Under the pieces are notes generated by a model. That model searched no databases. It was not told where the DNA came from and saw only the letters and a program-made list of their open reading frames with translations. From contig CANNZV010000923.1 in the NCBI GenBank assembly GCA_947561585.1, positions 310,001 to 374,000 of the forward strand: a stretch of 64,000 nucleotides of DNA. Reading direction: 5' to 3'. Positions within the stretch are counted from its first letter, which is position 1. Each line of letters begins with the position of its first letter. Of this stretch, positions 33,779 to 46,039 are shown in pieces. Position numbers and translations under genes: made by a program. This DNA comes from Caprella mutica. Lineage: Eukaryota; Arthropoda; Malacostraca; Amphipoda; Caprellidae.

Positions 33779-34291
33779 CCCTAATGAGTTTGACTATTAC
33801 AACGAACGGGAAGATTTAATGTGTGTTGAAAAAAACACATGTATTATTTATAAACCTACGGTACTGTATTTTTTACAAGTTGTTATAATATGTACTGGCC
33901 TAATGTGAACCAAATTTCAAGTAAAAATATTGAACATATTAGGAGAAATAAATACATAGGTATATAAGACATTGGCAACTGAGAGAGCAGAGCTGTGATT
34001 GGGTGGAGTGTGACCAATGAAAACTTGGACAGATGTAGATATATAAGCCGACCAAACTGTATTTCTACCGTGCAACACGTCACCACATAAAAATTTATTT
34101 CATAATTTACGTGATTTACGCTGATTTACGCCGATAAGTAAATTATTTTTAACTTTCAAATACGAAAATATATTTGGTATTTATATAGGAACAAAGTTAA
34201 GAAAGGCCGGTAAATTTAAAGGAATTACATGAAAGATTTAGAGTAATTTAAATTAGGATGTGCCTAAAATCACACGTCAAACTCATTAGGG
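33779..34291. mobile_element. piggyBac-like non-autonomous element
   Basis: Ends CCCTAATGAGTTTGAC and GTCAAACTCATTAGGG are perfect inverted repeats, each bordered by TTAA (33775-33778 and 34292-34295). A TTAA target and CCC-starting ends are piggyBac hallmarks. The 513-bp interior has no transposase frame but contains a promoter-like region, suggesting an internal deletion of a larger element that kept its 5' control region. Confidence 0.85.
33990..34060 (+). promoter_or_regulatory. promoter-like region inside the piggyBac-like element
   Basis: Inverted CCAAT (ATTGG at 33998-34002), CCAAT (34014-34018), then TATATAA (34040-34046) followed by GCCGACCAAAC. The spacing fits a polymerase II core promoter reading rightwards. 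Confidence 0.4.
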
Positions 34292-34295
34292 TTAA

Positions 34296-35220
34296 GAGAA
34301 TATACCAGGTAAGAATGATTTAATACTGGGATATAAAGGAAAATCCTAGGCTAAACTGTTGGTATATTACATCAATATATTTCCATCCTCTAAAACTGTT
34401 GATACATGATATATATAGAAGACATATGAGGAATATAACATCCACGCTAGACTGATATTGCATGGTGTAATCAGAATGATATTATTTGCTGACATGGCAT
34501 TTTTTCACTGGCAAGAACCATTGATGGTGAAAATTGAAGATAAAATAGTGCCATCTGCAAATATGATACATTGGATGCATATGATACATAGGATGCATCG
34601 TATCCATATGTTCGGTCAAAGTTATGAAGCGTAAGATGGGTGGGAGATTCATTGAAAGCGAATGGTAAATAATTTTATGTGAATTTCAGACAGAAGAAAT
34701 AGTGTTATACTAAAAGATTCGGAGAAACCGAATGGAAATTGAGAGTAAGATATATAATAAATAACGTAGTTAATCAATGGAGAATTATATCATTTTATTG
34801 GGAATTTAACCAGTTTTTAACCTTCCATAAAGAAAAATAATGAAAAAAAAAACACAATAAATTTTACTTATATAATTACATACCTTACTTATATATTTTA
34901 TACTATTATTTACGTATTATTGGTATATATTCACACACGAAATTTATATATTTACATGCTATATATACTATACATACTACATTCTATTTACATACTATAT
35001 TTATATATTTGCATACAATTCATATATTTACAAACTAGGATTATATATTTACACACTCTAATAATATATTTGAATATATAAATTCTACTTTTTTCATAGT
35101 TTACTTCACTTTTAACGAATTTTAAAATAATTCAATATAGATTTTAAAAGTAAATCGAATACTAGTTGTAATATCCATAGATTTATTTTCATAATTTATC
35201 CATTAGATTATTTATCACTA
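34296..35220. other. AT-rich spacer
   Basis: No gene. GATACATTGGATGCATATGATACATAGGATGCAT-type short repeats at about 34561-34600 and TTTACATACTATATA-like runs at 34870-35060. Confidence 0.5.
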
Positions 35221-35384
35221 GGGTTGTGACAATATGCTTTTATAATCATAGATCTTAAGAATATCACAGACGAAATGAAATGGTATCGAATACTATATAC
35301 CGCCGGTGTAGAACCATTCAATACTCTTTAATTCTCTCCGTCTATAATATTCTCTACGATTTCAAAAGCATATTGCCACAACCC
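35221..35384. mobile_element. MITE, GGGTTGTGAC family, copy 3
   Basis: GGGTTGTGACAATATGC and GCATATTGCCACAACCC delimit 164 bp bordered by TA. The interior is the reverse complement of copy 2 (7179), so the element sits in the opposite orientation. Confidence 0.88.
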
Positions 35385-35665
35385 TAGTCATCATCCTATA
35401 TACTTATCATTAATTTTGTAGTAATGAACTATTTTGCATTCAGAAATTATTATTCTATTTATATTATTTTCATTATTTGATTGCAGTTTGAACAATAAAT
35501 TAATTGTAAAAATTATATGTAAATTCAGTAGCTTTATTTCAGAGAAATTATTATTGGAGTAATTTCATTTAAAATAATCATTAGAATTTAATCGCTTAGT
35601 TTTATGTATCTTCCATTTATAATTTTTCCATTCCACGTATCCAATGTTTATATATTTAACAGTGT
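35385..35665. other. AT-rich spacer
   Basis: Nothing recognised. Confidence 0.5.
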
Positions 35666-35942
35666 AATTTCCCGTTAAAAATAACAGGTCATCATCAGTA
35701 CCAATTCATTACCCGTTATTAGGTTACTTTTAATGAATTCAATTAAAATTAAATTTTCTGCATAGTCTAATTTATTTTATAGATAAAATACATTTAGAAA
35801 TTGAATAAAAACAGGGGAATTTAAATACCAAGTCAATATATTCCCGTGCGTATCATAGTTACATTCTTCATGTTTAATACCCGTAGTGTAAAAGCGGACA
35901 CCAAATAAATAAATAAACACACGAGGGTATTATTAGGATAGA
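35666..35942. mobile_element. CCCGTTAAAAATAACG element, single copy
   Basis: AATTTCCCGTTAAAAATAAC through AAAGCGGACACCAAATAAAT matches about 270 bp of both arms of the foldback at 40009-40634. No coding capacity. The terminal structure in this copy is one-sided. Confidence 0.75.
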
Positions 35943-36002
35943 TGGAAAAATAAAATATAGTACTATATTTATTTTTAATTTCATTTGATTTTTTCAATTT
36001 TA

Positions 36003-36712
36003 GGTATTTCATTATCATATAGAGTTGCTAAAACTGTACCGATTTTGTATTGATTAACATTTGCCATAGTTTAATTAATCCATATCTAATCTATTGTGTC
36101 CTCATCTGGGGAGATACTTCAAATATACATTTACATCCATTAATTATGTTACAAAAGAAAATTATTAGAATTATAACCTTGTCCGACTATATGGCCCATA
36201 CCTCTCTTTCTTTTCAAACTAAAATTCTAGCATTTGATGATATCTATAAATATGTTTTAGGGACTTACATGTTTAAGCAGCATCTGACCGGTTCTATAAG
36301 TTATCCACATCACTATTATAATACCAGAAATCTTTTTAATGCAACTCCTACCTTTCAAAGACTCACTATCTACCAGAGATCATTGTCGCATAATGGACCA
36401 AGACTCTGGAACTCCATACCCTTGTCAATTAGAAACTCCCCCTCTATTAATACCTTTAAAAGAAATAATAAGCTTCATTTGATTAATTCTTATCATAATG
36501 ATAATTGATCTATTACCCCTGGATTGGAAGCTGTATTTTTTGCTTAGACTTTACATATTTAAATTTTTTTCTTTTATTTAATTTTGCCTAACAAGGAACT
36601 TCTCCTTCATATAGACTTGATTTTATATTCATCTTGTACCATGCTAATTTCTGTTATATTTATTCAGATGTTATATTTTTTCAATAAAGATTATCATTAT
36701 TACCATTATCAT
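36003..36712 (+). mobile_element. 5'-truncated CR1/L2-type LINE
   Basis: The 3' remnant of a LINE comprises the C-terminal end of a reverse transcriptase frame, a roughly 170-bp 3' UTR, AATAAA (36683-36688) and a short tail of ATTATC/ATTACC repeats instead of poly(A). 5' truncation and microsatellite-like tails are typical of CR1/L2-group LINEs. The left limit near 36003 is where RT-like coding begins and is approximate. Confidence 0.8.
36050..36508 (+). pseudogene. reverse transcriptase C-terminal fragment of the LINE
   Basis: 152 codons opening without an ATG. Recognisable order: SLINPYLIYCVLIWG (thumb-region motif), LQKKIIRII, HYYNTRN, GPRLWNSIPLSIRNS, INTFKRNNKLHL, characteristic of the last 150 residues of CR1/L2/Jockey-group ORF2. 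Just upstream the homologous coding continues in another frame (ISLSYRVAKTVPIL), so a frameshift near 36045-36050 breaks it. Endonuclease and RT catalytic core are missing, so it is inactive. Confidence 0.85.
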
Positions 36713-36848
36713 ACGTTGAAAATGTTTTTAAATATAAATAAATACTAGTTTACTTTCAAATTAAATGTAGAGATAAATTACATATGCAATAAAAAGATCG
36801 GGTAAAATTATTTCATGATAAAATTTAAATAAATCATGTTTTATTATA

Positions 36849-37053
36849 CAGGGTGACCCACCAAAAAGTGTACCCAAGTTAGAATTAATATATATATTAA
36901 TATCATACACGTACAATCTTAAGCAATAACGGTGGTAGAATGGATAAATGAAAAAAATCTAATTTTTAAATTTTTCAATTCATTTTTTAACTAGTTATAA
37001 ATACGATATTTATACTAATTCTAAGTTGGTACACTTTTTTGTGGGTCACCCTG
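36849..37053. mobile_element. MITE, CAGGGTGACCCA family, copy 1
   Basis: CAGGGTGACCCACCAAAAAG and TTTTTTGTGGGTCACCCTG are inverted ends of a 205-bp element between TA dinucleotides. The ends resemble those of mariner-type elements. Interior (ACACGTACAATCTTAAGCAA, GGTGGTAGAATGGATAAATG) matches copy 2 at 47844. Confidence 0.9.
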
Positions 37054-37452
37054 TACATGTGAGTTTAATTTTCGTTACAGGCGTCACAAATTGTAAATAT
37101 AGCTACAAATTTTCTTAATTTTCTGTTCTAAGTTCATTAATACCTATTTAATAATTTTTGTGCACCACTTTTAAATATTTGTTCATTTAAATTATTATGC
37201 ATTTAGGTACATTAATATTTATACATTTTTTCTAATATTAGATATTATTTTATTTTACCTTTTAAATTAATAATTATCTCTATTTCCTATCGACTTTAGG
37301 CAGGTACATACATTTTCATTGACGTTAACCTCAATAAAATAAACACGATGTATTTTACATCATGTTTTTCTTCCCAAAACATATTGCCATTTAAATTCCG
37401 AGGAAAATTGTACCAAATCTCACTACTAAATATATATTCGATAAACTGCAAG
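37054..37452. other. AT-rich spacer
   Basis: No gene recognised. The minus-strand frame 37296-37565 extends from the adjacent 54-bp repeat. Confidence 0.5.
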
Positions 37453-37608
37453 GCCACCTGAAGTAAATGAAGACCTGCACCATGAAGAATTATTTCAGCA
37501 GGCAATGCCACCTGAAGTATATGAAGACCTGCGCCATGAAGAATTATTTCACCAGGCAATGCCACCTGAAGTATATGAAGACCTGGACCATGAAGAAATA
37601 TTTCGCAA
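37453..37608. repeat. 54-bp tandem repeat, about 3 copies
   Basis: GCCACCTGAAGTATATGAAG begins units at 37453, 37507 and 37561. The unit continues ACCTGCACCATGAAGAATTA. Period 54 (a multiple of 3) keeps a minus-strand frame open (HGAGLHILQVALP...), which I do not believe is coding. Confidence 0.92.
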
Positions 37609-39354
37609 TTTGAATTAAGAAATTTGTTTATTTTTCAATGGTTTCTTATGAGAATGAATATGATTTTCAATTCAACAATGAATAAATTTTTATATCATTG
37701 GTTGAAATTATTGGTTATGTATTAGTGTGTAATAGTAAAGAAACTACTTGACTAATATATAAGTATTATAGATAATCTAGTCACAGTTTTGAAATGATGA
37801 AACATACTGTAAAGTTAATTTTGAAGTCTGAATATTTTTCAGATGGTTTATATGTATAGCATGAATATATTACTTATTATAGCATTTCAGTTTTTTGAAA
37901 TAATAAAATTATAAAATAAAAGCAGGAAGATGTAAGAAAATATTAATACTAATATTAAATTTAATGAAACGTGATGTATATACACATAAACACACATATA
38001 CAACACGCATAATCATTTATGTAAATGTTGTGGTCAGTGTAGATGGTTATAATAACATTTGCGCATCTTAACCAATGAATAATGCATGAATACATTATTG
38101 GTACGACAACAAATACTGAGAGCGTATTCTGTGAATTCTATGGAAAGTGATACAATTTGAAGGTTTCACTGTAGAAAGGAAAGTTCGATTGTGGATATTA
38201 AATCAAAATTACCAGGGAATGTTGTGGAGTATGATAAACATTAGTTGATTATATTTTTATTATGGATAAATTATAAAGAATGGATAGGGAAATCATAGAA
38301 GATCAACACCAAATAATCTCCTATTTATCAACAAAAATTATAAAAAATTATTTTTAATTATAATGATATATCGAAAATTTTGTTTTATTTTCAATTTTTG
38401 TTTTCGTTTTTAGCATTTTGCTGAAATTGGTTGTACCCATAATTACCTCTAAATAATTAGGGATAATTACAGGTAAATTCCTCCATCTGAAGCAATTAAC
38501 AGACTAGATTACAAACAAAAACAACTGGGAATAATTTGCCATCTTACAAGTTAAGAATGAGAATCAAAGTTTGCAATTTTGAGGTCATTTTAGAAGATTG
38601 AGAGTTAGGTATGCTCTACCATTTAGAAACTTTGGTATTCTGGATTGAGGCAGACAGCCACCGGGCAAGAAAAGTGGGGGAGAATCAAATACGTTAAAAT
38701 CTATGGTATTTTATCGTACAATAAAAAAATAAAATAAATCATCGTCGAAAACTTTCACCGATAATATTGATAAGTTATAATTTTCAATCAATTATATATA
38801 ATTATCTCATATTGCGTTATCGTACAGATTATAATCTTAATCAAAAAATAATCACTGACCAAAAGGCGATGATTAATGATTTTACTGAATGATATGAATA
38901 TAGAGTATCACATAATAATTATCATTTATTTCTAAATTTAAGAGTTTTAATTATCATCAACATTATATTTGTTTTTAAATCCATTACTTAATAACTCGCA
39001 AATTATTGACTCAAACTTATATAATTAGTTTTCTTTAATTATGTTAATTCTTTCCAGATAATACTATCATCATTATAGATTTAGCTTAAAGGGAGAAGGA
39101 TAAAAGTGATGCACAGAGTCCCGCATTGCCGCTCAATTACATGAGTTCATCACTCAAAGCTTCCGAAGGATTTGGATCGGGGCAGCATCATTTATATCCG
39201 AAAGCTGTAATGTTCTCCCAGAGAGTATGAGTGCTCTATCCATGATGATATTAGTGTGAATTAATGGATAGGTAGAGCAGAACAATGTGTGGATTTGTAT
39301 GCTAAATAGTGTACTTAATTGGTGAACATTATATATGGTTGTTGCTGTTTTTAT
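37609..39354. other. AT-rich sequence without a gene
   Basis: No frame, array or inverted-repeat element I can support over 1.7 kb. Confidence 0.5.
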
Positions 39355-39565
39355 TATAAAAATGATGTAAACTTCAAAAAATGATGAAAATGATGTAAGT
39401 TTCAAAAATGATGTAAATTTGAAAAATGATGTAAATTCAAATAATGATGAAAATGATGTAAGTATCAAAAAATGATGAAATGATGTAAGTTTCAAAAATG
39501 ATGTAAATTAAAAAAATGATGTAAATTTAAAAAATGATGTAAATTTAAAAAAATGATGTAAATTT
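39355..39565. repeat. degenerate AAAAATGATGTAAATTTC tandem repeat
   Basis: About 12 units of 15-20 bp built on AAAATGATGTAAATTT with irregular spacing. The minus-strand frame 39154-39495 (FTSFFKLTSF) comes from it. A GTCT microsatellite follows at 39591. Confidence 0.8.
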
Positions 39566-40008
39566 CCATAAAAAGTTTCCTTATAATTTTTTGTCTGTCT
39601 GTCTGTCACGCTTTGAATAATATTCAGAAATTAGGCTAAATATGTTAACAGGTGGTAGCATAAATACCAATTCTTATGTGAGTGGAATATATAATTATTT
39701 CTAAAACTGAATTAGAAATGATTTAAAATCTACAGTGAAAGTTTATAAAGAACTATTTGCAACATCTGTCATAAAATTTATACACTGTATCACTTATCAG
39801 TCATGTCTATGATACAATTATAATATAATTGTCCTTTTTCAATTAATAACTTCAATCAAATCTGAGGACACGGACCAAAGTGTTGAAAGTTAAATTACAC
39901 AAATATTGATAGTGATGCAATTGAGAACACGTTATTCTTAACGGGGTATGTACAATAGTAAATATATATTTTATACTTTTTTCTTATATTATTGAAAACT
40001 AGTGTGCT
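39566..40008. other. AT-rich spacer
   Basis: Apart from the TCTGTCTGTCTGTC run near 39593 I see nothing notable. Confidence 0.5.
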
Positions 40009-40634
40009 TTCCCGTTAAAAATAACGTGTCATCATCAGTACCAATTTATTACCCGTTATTAGGTTATTTTTAATGAATTGAATTAAAATTAAATTTTCTG
40101 CATAGTCTAATTTATTTTATTGATAAAATACATTCAAAAATTGAATAGAAACATGAGATTTAAATATCAAGTCAATATATTCCCGTGCGTATCATAGTTA
40201 CATTCTTCATGTTTAATACCCATAGTGTAAAAGCGGACACCAAATAAATAAATAAACACACCACGGAAATTATTAGTATAGATATGGAACAGTCCGATAA
40301 CTTGGAACTTACCCTAACACACCAACAGTATCATTGCCAATCTATCCTAATAATACCCGTAGTGTGTTTATTTATTTATTTTTATTTTGGTGTCCGCTTT
40401 TACACTACGGGTATTAAACATGAAGAATGTAACTATGATACGCACGGAAATATATTGACTTGGTATTTAAATTCCCCTGTTTTTATTCAATTTTTGAATG
40501 TATTTTATCTTTAAAATAAATTAGACTATGCAGAATATTTAATTCTAATTGAATTCATTAAAAGTAACCTAATAACGGGTAATAAATTGGTATTGATGAT
40601 GACCCGTTATTTTTAACGGGAAAGTACACTAGTG
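40009..40634. mobile_element. foldback element: two inverted copies of the CCCGTTAAAAATAACG element
   Basis: Left arm 40009-about 40281 (CTAGTGTGCTTTCCCGTTAA...) and right arm about 40340-40634 (...TTAACGGGAAAGTACACTAG) are inverted copies of the 35666 element. Their AGCGGACACCAAATAAATAA ends point inward. The 60-bp centre contains GGAACAGTCCGATAACTTGG-AACTTACCC, a half copy of the GGGTAAGTTCC MITE. The frame at 40284-40514 runs from the centre into the right arm and is not a gene. Confidence 0.85.
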
Positions 40635-41325
40635 AATACTATTTTCCAAACCTTTTGATTTATCACTAGTATGTCCACAAGGAATGAGTTCACATCTATA
40701 TTCTATTTGCAGAAGATTATATAACTGTTACTCAGTAATTCATCATGTTTAAAGAGGGTAATTTAACAGTAACAAATTGCACGGAGAGAAACTATGGGTG
40801 TCGTATTTCATATTAATGTGGGGAAAAGGTAAAAAAGAATGATTATTTATATACATTTGTGTACAGTTATATAATATAATAAATCTATATACGAGATTGT
40901 AGTATTGTAAGTACGCAAAAAGAGTCACTGCATGATGCTGATTTCAAAAATACCAGTTTTCTAATTTTCAATTATTTTTAAATCTTACAAATTTATCGTC
41001 GTGTACTCAGATCAATTTTAAAATATCCACAAGACACATAATTAGTGAAGTTTCTTTTTGGAAATGTAAAATTAGTGAACTGTTTTATCAATTCGGATAC
41101 ACTGATATTCAGATTCCAATTATAATTACATTATATTATGATATCATATAAGCTAATTTAATTACGGTAAAATAATAACTGCTTTTGAACTGATAATATT
41201 ATATCATTCGTGTGATGGATGGTTATGTAATGAATTGATTGAAGATAATCATTATTTTAGAAATATGATTATAAATGTTCGCAGAGCATTTAATTTGATA
41301 GAATTAGCTAATAGAATATTTTCAT
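40635..41325. other. AT-rich spacer
   Basis: Nothing recognised. Confidence 0.5.
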
Positions 41326-41880
41326 TAATTTCCGTAGATTTTTTATGAATGAATGAAAAATATTTTACTAATTTCTGAAATTTTTCTTTAAAATTTTAAT
41401 AAGTGAATTTTTTCACTAATTTCCGTAGATTTTCAATGAATAAAAGAAATATTTTACCAATTTTCGTAGATTTTCTATAAATAAATTAAATATTTCAACT
41501 AATCTCCGTAGATTTTCTATAAATAAATGAAATATTTTACCAATTTCCGTAGATTTTTCTAAAAATAAATGAAATATTTCATCAATTTCCGCAGTTTTTT
41601 CTACAATAAATGGAAATATTATAATTTCTCTCCGCAGATTTTCTATAAATAAATGGAATATCTTTATAATTTCCGTAGATTTTTATGAATAATTGCGATA
41701 TTTAAATATTTTTACTAATTTCCGTAGATTTTTCTATAAATAAATGATTTTTTTTTACTAATTTCCGTAGATTTTTCTATTAATAAATGATATATTCTAA
41801 TTAATTTCCACCGATTCATTTTTTTATGAATAAATAAAATATTTGATTAATCTCTGTAAATTTTTCTTGAATATCTGTGG
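41326..41880. repeat. degenerate about 50-bp AT-rich tandem repeat, about 10 copies
   Basis: Recurring TTTCCGTAGATTTTTCTATA followed by AATAAATGAAATATTTTAC, with many substitutions and length changes. Its divergence makes it older than the crisp arrays elsewhere in the window. Confidence 0.8.
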
Positions 41881-42337
41881 AGTTCTTAATTAAATGAATT
41901 AATTAACCTTTGTAATTAGTAGAATAATTCAAAGAACGTGCAAATGTGCTACATAATTATTCGTGACATTTAAATCCTCACACCGCGTGACATTTGAACT
42001 ACTGCAAAACTGACATTTGTTATATTTCATCATCCCCAAAAATATAATATAATGTCTACCATACAGAATTATAAAAAATGAATTAAACTAAAAGGTGAAT
42101 AATTTATATAACCTTCTATGTCGCAAGGTAGATGTCACCCTCTTTTGGCCTACCTGCTAACTGACATTTTGAAAAAGGAACATAATATAATTTTAAAATC
42201 TTGAAAACATGTCTTTGTGCTTAACATTTAGTATTGTAATTAACTAAAACAAACTAATTAATTAAATGCTCATAATTATTACTTGAATATGACATGATAT
42301 GTAATCTTCATCAATAAATCATGTTTAATTTTCATCG
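41881..42337. other. AT-rich spacer
   Basis: No gene. CACCGCGTGACATTTGAACT with TGACATTT repeats near 41980-42015 is minor. Confidence 0.5.
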
Positions 42338-42680
42338 TCTGATCGTATCTAGGATACTATAGCACAACGATTTATAGTCTGATTGTACCTTGGATACTAT
42401 AGCTCTTCCATTTATAGTCTGATTGTACCTTGGATACAATAGATCTTCCATTTATAGTCTGATTGTACCTTGGATACTATAGCTCTTCCATTTATAGTCT
42501 AATTGTACCTTGGATACTATAGCTCTTCCATTTATAGTCTGATTGTACCTTGGATACTATAGCTCTTCCATTTATAGTCTGATTGTACCTTGGATACTAT
42601 AGCTCTTCCATTTATAGTCTGATTGCACCTTGGATACTATAGCTCTTCCATTTATAGTCTGATCGTAACTAGGATACGGT
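42338..42680. repeat. 40-bp tandem repeat, about 8.5 copies
   Basis: Units GATTGTACCTTGGATACTAT plus AGCTCTTCCATTTATAGTCT with a constant 40-bp period. The outer units (GATCGTATCTAGGATAC, GATCGTAACTAGGATAC) are diverged alike at both edges. Confidence 0.95.
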
Positions 42681-43008
42681 CAATTGATATTATTTTTTAT
42701 ACTGTATATATATCAGTATTCTTTTCTTGAAATATGGTAATAATAACCATTAATTGATAGTTTAACTTGAATTTAGATTTTTGTGTTTTTCAGAAGAATG
42801 AGGAAAAGTCTTTGACTCGGTATACGGGTTATAAAAACTATATAAAATGATATAAAGGCTATTATGTTAAATGAATAGAAATTCAACCTTATGATTAATA
42901 GATTATGAATTAATAAAATTATCATTATTTCTCTTTATTTGAGAATATTAAGAAATGATACAGATATAACGTGATTTACGCATTTATCCCAATTGTATAT
43001 ATGTATAA
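42681..43008. other. AT-rich spacer
   Basis: Nothing recognised. Confidence 0.5.
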
Positions 43009-43228
43009 AGTAGTGTAAGTTACGAATTATTGGACAGTTCAACAATTTCGGTACTGTAATTTTTTATATAATTGAACATTTTATCTAGTTATTTTAATTT
43101 GTATCCATGATACCTGCAGGTATCACGGATACCAATTAAAATAACCAATTTTTATATTACCTTATAGCAGTATTTTTAAGCAATTGATCGAAGACGTGTA
43201 ACTGTCCGATATTTCGTAACTCACCCTG
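43009..43228. mobile_element. palindromic MITE, GGGTAAGTTCC family, diverged
   Basis: GTGTAAGTTACGAATTATTG-GACAGTTCAAC and GTGTAACTGTCCGATATTTC-GTAACTCACCC form the arms. The centre TGTATCCATGATACC-TGCA-GGTATCACGGATACCA is the shared hairpin core. Confidence 0.75.
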
Positions 43229-44913
43229 TATACTTTCCTTCAGTAAAAAAAAAGAGTAAAATGGAAATAATTTAGAACCTCGAGTTGTAGTTTTAATGGA
43301 CCCATTTGAAACAGTAAAGACGACTTAACGATGATTATTAACCCACTGGAATTGTTAAGTTTCGGTCTGTGGCTGACTTAGACATTTTAAACGTCCAGTA
43401 CATAAGCACTAACGACATTGGAAATGTATTTAATGTCTTCCTAATGTCCCTTCAAAATGGCTGTGGAAAAAATTACTTTTTTTTACGACTCCACCGAGAA
43501 TATCTGAACTTAAAAGAAAACATGGCTATGTTATATAAACATTGTCGTCTTTTTAATAAATTGAAGAAGTAAAAAGCAGCTAAGGCTGAAAAGTGTAAGA
43601 AAATGACTAAAGTTTAAGTAGAAATTTGTGAAGAAAAGTCAGTAATGTTCTTCATAGACTCGTATAGATCAAAGTTTAGTAAAAAAGTGACTCATATTAA
43701 TCTTCTGGACTGTTCATTATTATCAAAGTCTAGGACATTAACCAAGGTCTTTTGAGTGATTTTGTTCGTAGAATTCAAATCATTTTGATGAAGTAAAGTC
43801 AAACAGAAAAGCGACCAACAAAAGAAAATCTTTAATAATACATAGGAGAGGATTTCAAAGACATTCAGAGTGATCGGCTAATCTGATGGTTAGAAAAATG
43901 GACATTTTCATCCTTCAAGATGAGTTGTTGGTAGGCGTGTTTTTACCCTAAATGCAAGTCTTTTTCCCCCTAGTTTCAGGTCCTTTTTCCCTAGATCTGG
44001 GGATCAAAGGCAAGCACATATTCTCCCCCGGCGAATTAGAAAGCTAATTTTAATGAACTTTAGCAGACGACAAAAATGAGATTGAAAAGTGATCGGTAAT
44101 TGAAGTCGGCCAAGTTTTCAGGAGAGACAATATGTCAGACTATCTTTTCGAACTTCTATTTTGAGACTTAGTTAAGACGTCTTGTAGTTAAGACCTCTTG
44201 TAGTTAATGTCACAATCTCGTAGTTAAGGTCACAGTCTTGTAGTTAAGGACACAATGTGTCGTAGTTAAAATCGTAGAACGGTGTCTCATCAACAGCTGA
44301 AGTTTGTTCTAACGAAGTTCATCAGCGGGTCTCGAAAATTCCAAAAGAAGTTTAATGACGAAAATTAGAGATGCAAAGTTTGTGTTTTACTCTCATTGTT
44401 ATTTTGAGGGTCTTACACCTGGAAGATTTGAAAGTTTTTTTTATATTAAAAAGAATAAAATTTAATAATGTAGATGTTACATTTTTAATCAACTGTATTT
44501 GTTTTATTTGTTATACATAACACTACCCACTTTAATTGACTGCAAATAAAACTTCTATCCTATAGAAATATAAAAGTATAATGAATAGTCGATTTATTTG
44601 TAGCTATTTAAGTTATTTTTAAATTTCACGTTTACCGCAGTAATACAGTTTTACAAATAAATGAATATCAGAAAAGTGTTATAAATATAATTTACCAACC
44701 TAATCATTAGGCTTATTTATATTGGTTTATAAGACATATGTATTAATACCATTATTTAATGAATATAAATCATCTAATACCACATATTGGGTAAAGGATC
44801 TATCCACAACTTAGACACTACTCACAATTGTTAGATAGACACTTTACTATACTTGCCCTTCAATTTAAGTACGTTAAATCATTACTGATCTATGTGAATA
44901 ATTCCTTGGTAGA
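43229..44913. other. less AT-biased sequence, no recognised gene
   Basis: The frame at 43369-43572 (67 codons, MADLDILNVQYISTNDIGNV...) has no domain I recognise. The surrounding 43330-44400 is less AT-rich than its neighbours and could be an old gene or element fragment. TCTTGTAGTTAAGACC-type direct repeats lie at 44170-44270. Confidence 0.45.
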
Positions 44914-44915
44914 TA

Positions 44916-45118
44916 GGGTATGTTCTTAATTATCGGTCAGTTCAACATTTTCGGACACGTAAGAAAAAAATATATAATAATAATTATTTTTATTAGTATC
45001 CATGATACCTGCAGGTATCATGGATACCAATAAAAATAAAAGTTAAATAATAATTATTATATATTTTTTTCTTATGTGTCCGAAAATGTCCAACTGATCG
45101 ATAATTAAGAACATACCC
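44916..45118. mobile_element. near-perfect palindromic MITE, GGGTAAGTTCC family
   Basis: GGGTATGTTCTTAATTATCG-GTCAGTTCAACATTTTCGGAC is mirrored at the right end. The centre is TTAGTATCCATGATACC-TGCA-GGTATCATGGATACCAA. TA borders both ends (44914-44915, 45119-45120). The 203-bp element is one long hairpin with very few mismatches, the best-preserved member of the family here. Confidence 0.9.
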
Positions 45119-46039
45119 TATAGATCAATTATTAGTCGGTCGATTATTCAGCTTAAATATAAAGGATGCCTAATGCCCTTTTTACAGAACTAGCATGAAG
45201 TGTAAAATAACGTACCGCAGTACTCGGGAAGTGGGTGTTTATCATAGACAATGATAGATTAATCATAAATTTCGAAATCGTTCATTACTTTAAGTATAAC
45301 CCATGCTGTTGAAAAGCGATGAAAAAAATCAATATTTCAATAAGAATCGTGGTGCGCCATTGGTTAAAAAAGCGCAGTTAAAACGCATTTTTAAAAACGC
45401 TCCGTTAAAAAACGCGCCGTTAAAAACGCTCATATAAAAAAACGCTCAGATAAAAGTAATTTATATATGAAGCAGTTTAAGAAAAGCTCAATTTAAAAAA
45501 AAGGAACAGTGAAAAAGTACAATTTAAAAAAAAAACATAAATTAAAAAGGAGCAGAAAAAATTTCAAAATAAAATAGGGCGCAGTTTAACAAAGTTGCAT
45601 CTATAGAATGTGTTAAAAAGACTGGTAGTTGAAAAGCCACACCTATTCTAACCGGTAGTTATAGTATGTGTTTTATTTAGAACCTATTGTTGAAAATACT
45701 ATCCATAAAATCTTATTGATAGATGGTATACTTGAATTTCCAAATTAATGAAAATATAATAATTTTCCAACTAGTACCGATACATTATTTTACGATGAAG
45801 CTATTTTCTTATTTTCATATCATAAGGCGAGGTATTTATAATTTTCCAGATAATATCTCAACAAATCCTGATTTGACTCAGTTGTTTACACCTAAGTCGA
45901 ACTGCGAGTCATTAATAAATTCCGATTGTCTGTGACAGTACATAAATTCCGTACACCTGTATTTATTACAAATTACATGAGCTGTAAGCGTCACATTATA
46001 ATTTAAAAACTGAAGAGCGAGAGAAACAACGTAAAAAGT
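45119..46039. other. spacer with a degenerate AAAACGC repeat
   Basis: At about 45370-45560 short units such as AAAAACGCTCCGTTAAAAAACGCGCCGTT (20-bp parts only) decay into AAAAA-rich sequence. The frame at 45723-45935 (70 codons) has no recognised motif. Confidence 0.5.

Noticed and set aside
40284..40514. 76-codon frame as a small gene
   Set aside because: It lies across the centre and right arm of a foldback element shared with another locus.
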